Of a DNA stretch of 19,527 nucleotides, positions 14,114 through 19,527 are shown piece by piece. The translations under genes and the position numbers were made by a program. Source of the DNA: Candidatus Woesearchaeota archaeon (lineage in GTDB: Archaea; Nanobdellota; Nanobdellia; Woesearchaeales; UBA525). The notes below the pieces were generated by a model that worked only from the letters and a program-made list of their open reading frames with translations, was not told the origin of the DNA and did no database searches. Location: assembly GCA_027371725.1 (NCBI GenBank), contig DAHXMN010000006.1, positions 1-19,527 of the forward strand, written 5' to 3'. Position 1 is the first letter of the stretch. Each line of letters opens with the position of its first letter.

Positions 14114-15420
14114 CGGGAAACCCCCTGGCGGGTATCGCCCATGCGTCCGAGCGCGACGCGCAGGTAGATCGCCTGGAGGCCCAGGCTGAGGATGAAGGCG
14201 AGCACGGCGCCGTTGAGGCTGAAGAGCGGGATGAGGATTACATTAAGGATTGCGTTGAGGACGAACGAGGCGAAGATCCCCGCGGTCGTTCGTCGCACGC
14301 CGGAGATCCCCTGCGCGGAGAGGAGCGTCGAGTAGAGGACCTGGGCGACGTCCACCGCGGTCGCGAGGGTGAATAGTATCAAAGAAGTCCAGAAAAGAGG
14401 GTAATGGTAGAGGGCGATGATGATCCCGACGAGGATCGGCACGAGGACGAGCGAACCGAGAACGCCGGCAACGACGACCTTGTCGAGCTTCCGGAGCATG
14501 TTCCTCAATCCTTTGAGCTTCACCGCCGTGGGGAAGAAGACCTGCGTGAAGATGCCAGTAAGCACGCCGACGAACATGATGCTCGAGAAGTAGTACGCCT
14601 GATAGAGACCGACCGCTTCCGCGCCGAGGTAATAGTTGAGCATGACGCGATCCAGGTTTCCAAGGAGCGTTGTCGCGATGGAGACGAGGAAGATGTACGC
14701 GCCGAAGTGGAACATCCACTTGAACTCCTTGGCGTCGAACGTCCGGGGAGAGATGTACTTGTGGAGGATGAGGAGGACTGCCGTGCTGAAGAGGATGGAG
14801 CCGAGGACGAACGGCACGTAGAGGAGGAGGATGTTCCGCACGCCGGCGATGAGCAGCCAGACGAAACCGACGAAACCGGCTGCGGAGGTGGTGATGGTGA
14901 CGATCGCCCAGGTCTTCTGCCGATGGAGTCCCTGAAGAAGAAGCTGCGTCAAGGAAGCGGCGACCGTGACGAGGAAGACGCTGACCGCGATGAGGAACGT
15001 GTGCGGCCCCATGCGCGCGAGCGCGGCGAACTGCTGGTGGAGCAGGACATAGACAACGGTAATCGCCGCCAGCGTCAGGGAGGTGTAAATCACCGCGGTG
15101 GAGATGATCCGTTTCCTCCGTCCTTCATCCTCCTCCTCCGCGAGCCGTCGGACGAGGCCGCCCATGACGCCGAACCCGGCGGGGATGGCGAGGAAGCCGG
15201 CGATGGAGACGATGAGCGTGTACTCGCCGTACGTCGTCGGGCCGAGGACGCGGCCGCCCGCCACGTTCATCACGAACCAGAGCCCTTTGGAGATGCCGGT
15301 GGCGACGAAGACGAAGAGGATGCTCTCGAGGAATATCCGCATCTCCTGTGAGGGGGCTGCGCGGAAGAACCATGCGTAGAGGCGAAGCAGGAAATCGAGG
15401 AGACGGTCCTTGAGTTTCAT
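14110..15420 (-). CDS. Wzx-like polysaccharide/lipid-linked glycan flippase (MOP superfamily)
   Basis: Multi-pass membrane protein of 436 aa with about 12-14 hydrophobic segments. The motif LGPTTYGEY (59-67), after the first long membrane helix, is typical of O-antigen/polysaccharide flippases; a mid-protein NLDRVMLNYYLGAEAVGLYQ region supports the same family. It should move the lipid-linked glycan across the cytoplasmic membrane for AglB, encoded about 1.3 kb away on the other strand. The N-terminus has an amphipathic stretch before the first helix. The ATG overlaps the upstream glycosyltransferase stop (ATGA), and GAGGGG (15426-15431) lies 5 nt upstream. Confidence 0.88.
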   Translation of the reverse strand: MKLKDRLLDFLLRLYAWFFRAAPSQEMRIFLESILFVFVATGISKGLWFVMNVAGGRVLGPTTYGEYTLIVSIAGFLAIPAGFGVMGGLVRRLAEEEDEGRRKRIISTAVIYTSLTLAAITVVYVLLHQQFAALARMGPHTFLIAVSVFLVTVAASLTQLLLQGLHRQKTWAIVTITTSAAGFVGFVWLLIAGVRNILLLYVPFVLGSILFSTAVLLILHKYISPRTFDAKEFKWMFHFGAYIFLVSIATTLLGNLDRVMLNYYLGAEAVGLYQAYYFSSIMFVGVLTGIFTQVFFPTAVKLKGLRNMLRKLDKVVVAGVLGSLVLVPILVGIIIALYHYPLFWTSLILFTLATAVDVAQVLYSTLLSAQGISGVRRTTAGIFASFVLNAILNVILIPLFSLNGAVLAFILSLGLQAIYLRVALGRMGDTRQGVSR

Positions 15421-16553
15421 AGTATCCCCTCGAACCGCTTCGCGTTCTCATCCCATGAGAAGGGAGCCATCTCCCTCTTCTTCCCTTTCGTACGGAGGGC
15501 TCTCGCGATGAACGATCTCATCTCGCTGACGTCGCCCGGCCTGAGGAGTGGCTCGCTGGGAAGAATCTCTTTCGTGCCGCCGACGTCCGTCGCCGCTATC
15601 GGCAGTCCCATCGCCGCTGCTTCGAGGACGCTCGTCGGCAGTCCTTCGCTGTATGAGGGGTTGACGAACGCGTCGGCGATGCTGAGCGCTTCGATGACGC
15701 CGTGCTCGTCCTGTTCGCCGAGGAAGCGGGCGCGGATGCCTGCGTCGTTCGCCTGCGTCTCCAGCCGCCGCCGTTCCGGGCCGTCGCCGACGACCAAGAG
15801 CGTCGCATCCAGTCCTTTCATCGCGTCGATGAGGTCGTGCACCCCTTTCATCCGGATGAGCCGGCCGGTGAAGATGACGACCTTCTCGTTCGCGCCGATA
15901 CCCAGGCGTTCGCGGAGGTCAGTCTTCACCTTCTTGAACTTGTCCGTCTCGATCGCGTTCGGGATGTAGACGGTCTTCTTCGCGCCCATGCGGCGCGCGA
16001 ACGCGACGTTCGCGGGCGCGATGCCGACGGTGACGGCCGCGTGCGTGAAGACCCAACGGCCGAGCGTCTGGTCGGTGAGCCAGGCGACGAGGGAGACGAA
16101 CGGGTTCTGGTGCTTCACATGGCGGTTGCCGTGCTCGACGTGGATCCACCGCGCTCCTTTCTTCCGGGCGAGTCGACCGCCGAGCCACGTCATGGGGAAG
16201 AACCGCGTGTTCGTGATGACCGCGTCGTACCGCTCGTCGAGGAGCTGGGAGAAGAGGGCTTTGAACTCCTTGTTCCTCCGAGGGATCGTGTACGTCCCGG
16301 AGAGGAGGTTCCGGCAGGGCAGCCGGACGATGCGCAGCCCGTCGAGCGTCTCCTCGGACGCTGCGGCGTCGGTGTTGAACGTGAGGACCGTGACGTCGAG
16401 GCCGCGCTTCACGAGGTTGCGCGCGAGGCTGGAGGCGTAGATCGCGACGCCGTCCCGGTGCGGCAGGAAGTAGTTCGCGCAGAGGAGCACACGCTTGCCT
16501 TTTTTGCGGTCTTCCTCTCGCCGGGTAGCGGATGGCGGTTTTCCCCTCGTCAT
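15417..16553 (-). CDS. GT4 family glycosyltransferase
   Basis: GT4 enzyme of 378 aa. The N-terminal domain begins RVLLCANYFLPHRDGVAIYA (21-40), a classic acceptor-side loop. The donor domain has VVIFTGRLIRMKGVHDLIDA (225-244), VVGDGPER (254-261) and the Glu-x7-Glu signature E303-GLPTSVL-E311 followed by TDVGGTKEIL. It probably adds a hexose-type sugar from a nucleotide donor. The first 20 residues are basic and precede the fold. The ATG at 16553 is chosen from the TATA spacing (28.5 nt); the open frame continues upstream only across the promoter and the divergent aglB gene. First gene of a coupled operon with the flippase and a methyltransferase. Confidence 0.92.
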   Translation of the reverse strand: MTRGKPPSATRREEDRKKGKRVLLCANYFLPHRDGVAIYASSLARNLVKRGLDVTVLTFNTDAAASEETLDGLRIVRLPCRNLLSGTYTIPRRNKEFKALFSQLLDERYDAVITNTRFFPMTWLGGRLARKKGARWIHVEHGNRHVKHQNPFVSLVAWLTDQTLGRWVFTHAAVTVGIAPANVAFARRMGAKKTVYIPNAIETDKFKKVKTDLRERLGIGANEKVVIFTGRLIRMKGVHDLIDAMKGLDATLLVVGDGPERRRLETQANDAGIRARFLGEQDEHGVIEALSIADAFVNPSYSEGLPTSVLEAAAMGLPIAATDVGGTKEILPSEPLLRPGDVSEMRSFIARALRTKGKKREMAPFSWDENAKRFEGIL

Positions 16554-16575
16554 CGTTGGCGGAAGGGATGGACTC

Positions 16576-16584
16576 TTTTTTAAA
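16576..16584 (-). promoter_or_regulatory. TATA box of the glycosyltransferase-flippase-methyltransferase operon
   Basis: TTTAAAAAA on the minus strand, core centred 28.5 nt from the ATG at 16553. Leaderless or nearly leaderless transcription is predicted. Confidence 0.65.
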
Positions 16585-16647
16585 TATGCCTGCCTCACGT
16601 CCCGTGGACGGTGGCGACCATGATTTCCACGAGGCCTTTTCATTAAG

Positions 16648-16655
16648 TTTTTAAA
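16648..16655 (+). promoter_or_regulatory. TATA box of aglB
   Basis: TTTTTAAA, core centred about 43 nt upstream of the GTG at 16696. Transcription should begin near 16678, leaving a leader of about 18 nt that contains GGGGTGG (16685-16691), a possible ribosome binding site. Confidence 0.6.
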
Positions 16656-16695
16656 CCGCCCGCCGCTGCCCGGAACAACCAGACGGGGTGGTTGT

Positions 16696-19527
16696 GTGGC
16701 ACGCAAGCGACTGTTGACCGAGAGCAAGGAGAAGCCGAAGCGGCATGAGCCGTCCGCCTTCGCGGAGAAGACGGGCGCGTTCGTCGAACAGCACGAGAAG
16801 ACGATCGTCGTCGGCTTCTCCATCGCGCTCCTCCTCCTCCCCATCCTCATCTCCGTCCTGTTCCGCGCCCCCACGTACTGGCTGCCCGTCACGCAGCAGT
16901 GGGCGCAGAGCTCGGTCGACGCGAACATCCAGAATTCCATCAGCGCGCAGATCGGCCAGCAGTTCCCGAACCTTCCGGCGCAGAACAAGCAACAGCTCGT
17001 CAACCAGCAGTACCAGAAAGCGTTAGCGGACCCCGCGACGAAGAAGGAGATCGACAGCCAGGCGGCGCAGACGGCGGCCTATTTCAAGTCGCAGATGGAG
17101 GACAACAACGGCCACACCCTCCTCCCGGACATCGACACGTACTACAACCTCCTCAAGGTCGAGCAGATCGTCAAGAACGGCTACCCGGGCGACAAGGTCG
17201 TCGACGGAGTGCCGTGGAACATGCACATGCTCGCCCCGCTCGGCGTGCCGACGAACTGGGACGCGTACACCACGTTCACCGCGTACGTCTACGAGACGGA
17301 GCGCACGCTCGGCGTCCAGACGACGCCGATGTACACGCTCTTCTGGATGCCGCTCCTCTTCGCCGCGCTCGCGGTCATCCCCGCGTTCTTCATGGGATGG
17401 CGGGAAGGCCTCTTCGCCGGCTTCTTCGCCGCGTTGCTGCTCGCGGTGCACCCGTCGTACATCACCCAGTCGGCGGCGGGCTACGCATCGACGCACGTGC
17501 TGCAGCTCTTCTTCCCCATCACGATCGCGTGGCTCTTCCTCGAGGCGTTCGAGGCCGCGACGTGGCTGAAGCGCAGCGTCTACCTCGTGGCGTCCGGCCT
17601 CGTCTTCGGGCTGTTCGCCATGACGTGGGGGTACTGGTGGTTCTTCTTCGACATCTTCCTCATCGTCGTCGTCGCCTATTCCATCTACCAGGTGCTGCGG
17701 CACTTCCTCCAGAAGGGCGACCTCAAGAGCCTCGCGAAGAACAAGGAGGTGACGTGGTCGCTCATCATGCTCGCCGGCTTCCTCATCGTCGACGGCCTCT
17801 TCATCGCGCTCTTCGTCGGCTTCTCAAACTTCATCAGCGGCCCCGCCAGCGCGTTCGCCACCACGGTCGATTTCAAGGCGGCGGCGCAGGCGGGACAGAT
17901 CTGGCCGAACGTCCTCACCACCGTCGCGGAGCTGAACCAGCCGAGCATCGCCGCCATCGTGGCCGCGACGGGCGGCGAGCTCATCTTCATCCTGGGGCTG
18001 ATGGGGATGCTCTTCTCACTCGTGCCGCGGGAAGCGTTGCGGTGGAAGGACTGGGCGCTGCTCGGCTTCGGCTTGGCGGTCTTCCTCTACCTCACCTCCC
18101 CGGCCGGCACGTCGCTCTCCATCCTCTGGTTCCTCGCCGTCATGGGCCTGCCGGTCGTGGTGGGCGGCCTCCTCCTCCTCAAGGACGAGCGCGCCATCGA
18201 CGTGAAGTACGCGATCTTCATCGCGGTCTGGCTCGCTGCCTCCATCTTCACCATGACGAAAGGGGTGCGGTTCATCATCATGGTGCTCCCGCCGCTCATC
18301 GTGGGGGCGGCCATCACCGCCGGCGCGGTCTACAGCCTCCTGAAGAACTGGCTGACCGAACGGCTCGATTTCTCGAAGGTGTGGGTCGTGCCGGCGCTCT
18401 TCATCATCCTCTCCCTCGCGCTCGTCCCGATCACGATCCAGGGCTACCAGGCCGGACAGCAGTCCGCGCCGATCATCACGAAGCCCTGGTACGACACGCT
18501 CACGAACATCAGGCAGAATACCGCGCCGGACGCGATCATCAACTCGTGGTGGGACTTCGGGCACTGGTTCAAGGACATCGCCGACCGCCGCGTGACGTTC
18601 GACGGCGCGTCGCAGCAGGGCTCGGACGCGCACTGGATCGGCGAAACGCTCCTCACGCCGAACGAGAGCGAGGCGCTCGGCATCCTCCGGATGATGGACT
18701 GCGGCAACTACCAGGGCGCGCAGGACGTCCAGGACGGCCTGCCCGGCCACGACCAGTACCAGGCGATCATGCTCACCAAGCGGATCATCATGATGCCCGC
18801 GACCGAGGCGAACAAGACGCTCCTCGCCGCCGGCTTCACCGAGGAGCAGGCCCAGACCGTGCTGAACCACACGAACTGCCAGCCGCCAGACGATTATTTC
18901 ATCACGAGCGGCGACATGGTCGGCAAGGGCGGCGTCTGGGGCCACTTCGGGCTGTGGAACTTCACGCGGGCGGACGCGTACACCAACTTCCGTACGCAGC
19001 CGCAGGACACCGCGATCCCTGCGATGGTGGCGAAGTACAACATGAGCGAGGAGGGCGCGAAGAACCTCTACTACCAGCTCCAGACCCTCGGCGGCCAGGA
19101 CGCGGTCAACAGCTGGATCGCGACGTGGCCCGGCTACCCGTCCTCCTCGTGGAATGGGTGCGTCCACTCCCGGCAGAACGACTCCGTGTACCTCTGCACG
19201 CTCAACGCGCAGGTGGGCCAGCAGCAGGGCGTGAACATCGTCCTGAACGGCCTCGTCCTGAACGAGTCCGCGGTGAACCAGTCCTTCGTCTCGATCGGGT
19301 TCTACAACAGCCAAGGCCAGCTCACCGGGCAGAACAACGACGTCAAGCCGTCGAGCATCGTCGTGGCGCTGAACGGCACCGTCGAGACGGTGGAGACGGG
19401 CGGCACGCTCGGCGAGTCGTTCCTCGTCGACCTGCGCGACCCCGCGAACCCGCGCGTCCTCCTGACGGCGCCGGAGAACGCCGGCTCGCTCTTCAGCCGG
19501 CTCTTCTTCCTCGACGGGGACGGCACG
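16696..19527 (+). CDS. aglB: Oligosaccharyltransferase AglB/Stt3 family, 3' end cut by window edge
   Basis: Membrane oligosaccharyltransferase that moves a lipid-linked glycan onto Asn of secreted proteins. 944 codons run to the window end without a stop. First membrane helix at about 37-56, then an 80-residue Gln/Ala-rich outer segment, the metal-binding DID (145-147) with TYY, about a dozen membrane helices, the turret-like TKGVRF region, and the soluble catalytic domain with WWDFG (618-622) and DMVGK (740-744) followed by GGVWGHFG. These correspond to the DxD, WWDYG and DK-type motifs of Stt3, with Phe replacing the usual Tyr. The end (SLFSRLFFLDGDG) suggests the C-terminus is near. GTG at 16696 is chosen from the nearby GGGGTGG; no ATG is available. 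Nearly every Ile codon is ATC. Confidence 0.93.
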   Translation, partial: MARKRLLTESKEKPKRHEPSAFAEKTGAFVEQHEKTIVVGFSIALLLLPILISVLFRAPTYWLPVTQQWAQSSVDANIQNSISAQIGQQFPNLPAQNKQQLVNQQYQKALADPATKKEIDSQAAQTAAYFKSQMEDNNGHTLLPDIDTYYNLLKVEQIVKNGYPGDKVVDGVPWNMHMLAPLGVPTNWDAYTTFTAYVYETERTLGVQTTPMYTLFWMPLLFAALAVIPAFFMGWREGLFAGFFAALLLAVHPSYITQSAAGYASTHVLQLFFPITIAWLFLEAFEAATWLKRSVYLVASGLVFGLFAMTWGYWWFFFDIFLIVVVAYSIYQVLRHFLQKGDLKSLAKNKEVTWSLIMLAGFLIVDGLFIALFVGFSNFISGPASAFATTVDFKAAAQAGQIWPNVLTTVAELNQPSIAAIVAATGGELIFILGLMGMLFSLVPREALRWKDWALLGFGLAVFLYLTSPAGTSLSILWFLAVMGLPVVVGGLLLLKDERAIDVKYAIFIAVWLAASIFTMTKGVRFIIMVLPPLIVGAAITAGAVYSLLKNWLTERLDFSKVWVVPALFIILSLALVPITIQGYQAGQQSAPIITKPWYDTLTNIRQNTAPDAIINSWWDFGHWFKDIADRRVTFDGASQQGSDAHWIGETLLTPNESEALGILRMMDCGNYQGAQDVQDGLPGHDQYQAIMLTKRIIMMPATEANKTLLAAGFTEEQAQTVLNHTNCQPPDDYFITSGDMVGKGGVWGHFGLWNFTRADAYTNFRTQPQDTAIPAMVAKYNMSEEGAKNLYYQLQTLGGQDAVNSWIATWPGYPSSSWNGCVHSRQNDSVYLCTLNAQVGQQQGVNIVLNGLVLNESAVNQSFVSIGFYNSQGQLTGQNNDVKPSSIVVALNGTVETVETGGTLGESFLVDLRDPANPRVLLTAPENAGSLFSRLFFLDGDGT

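Noticed and set aside
14404..15351. 315-aa open frame on the plus strand opposite the flippase
   Set aside because: Highly acidic, repetitive composition with no motif; antisense shadow of the flippase gene.
16554..17003. Longer N-terminus for the GT4 enzyme at 15417-16553
   Set aside because: It would run antisense through the aglB start and two promoters; the TATA box supports 16553.
18016..19314. 432-aa open frame on the minus strand opposite aglB
   Set aside because: Low-complexity Arg/Glu/Asp/Val-rich translation typical of a shadow of a GC-rich gene with strong codon bias.
1..19527. tRNA, rRNA, CRISPR array, insertion sequence or long direct repeats
   Set aside because: None recognised on reading either strand; every gap between genes is under 150 nt and mostly occupied by promoters.

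Overview
The window looks archaeal. It ends in a large AglB/Stt3-type oligosaccharyltransferase. Its promoters are T/A-rich boxes (TTTAAA or TTTATAAA) centred about 25-28 nt upstream of start codons, so several first genes appear to be leaderless. Genes inside operons instead carry GGAGG-type ribosome binding sites. The DNA is GC-rich by eye. The AglB has a long Gln/Ala-rich segment before its DxD motif and a WWDFG catalytic motif. From memory this resembles uncultivated DPANN-type archaea such as Woesearchaeota, but the lineage is only an inference. No tRNA, rRNA, CRISPR array, insertion sequence or transposase was found.

Layout. (A) Minus strand, 3960 down to 1: a tightly packed operon of a GHMP heptose-7-phosphate kinase (hddA), a GDP-mannose 4,6-dehydratase-family SDR, gmhA, gmhB and a GT4 glycosyltransferase cut by the window edge. 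(B) Plus strand, 4049-4576: a hypoxanthine phosphoribosyltransferase, divergent from A. (C) Plus strand, 4669-7405: an NAD-dependent GDP-sugar C4-dehydrogenase-like SDR, a GDP-fucose-synthase-like SDR and a methyltransferase. (D) 7407-8165 minus and 8216-10672 plus: a small SDR diverging from two glycosyltransferases, with one palindromic TATA box between the divergent genes. (E) Minus strand, 12368-10650: two FkbM methyltransferases. (F) Plus strand, 12442-13503: a glycosyltransferase. (G) Minus strand, 16553-13475: a GT4 glycosyltransferase, a Wzx-like flippase and a methyltransferase. (H) Plus strand from 16696 to the window end: aglB.

Taken together this is a surface-glycan or protein N-glycosylation locus. 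Nucleotide-sugar enzymes make unusual sugars, the glycosyltransferases build a lipid-linked glycan, four methyltransferases may decorate it, the flippase moves it across the membrane and AglB transfers it to protein. The notable part is that hddA, gmhA and gmhB are the enzymes of the GDP-D-glycero-D-manno-heptose route known from bacteria. They sit beside SDRs resembling the Campylobacter capsule enzymes that oxidise and reduce GDP-heptose at C4. The GDP-transferring enzyme HddC is not in the window.

All gaps between genes are shorter than 150 nt; those holding promoters are listed, and no stretch over 300 nt lacks a gene.
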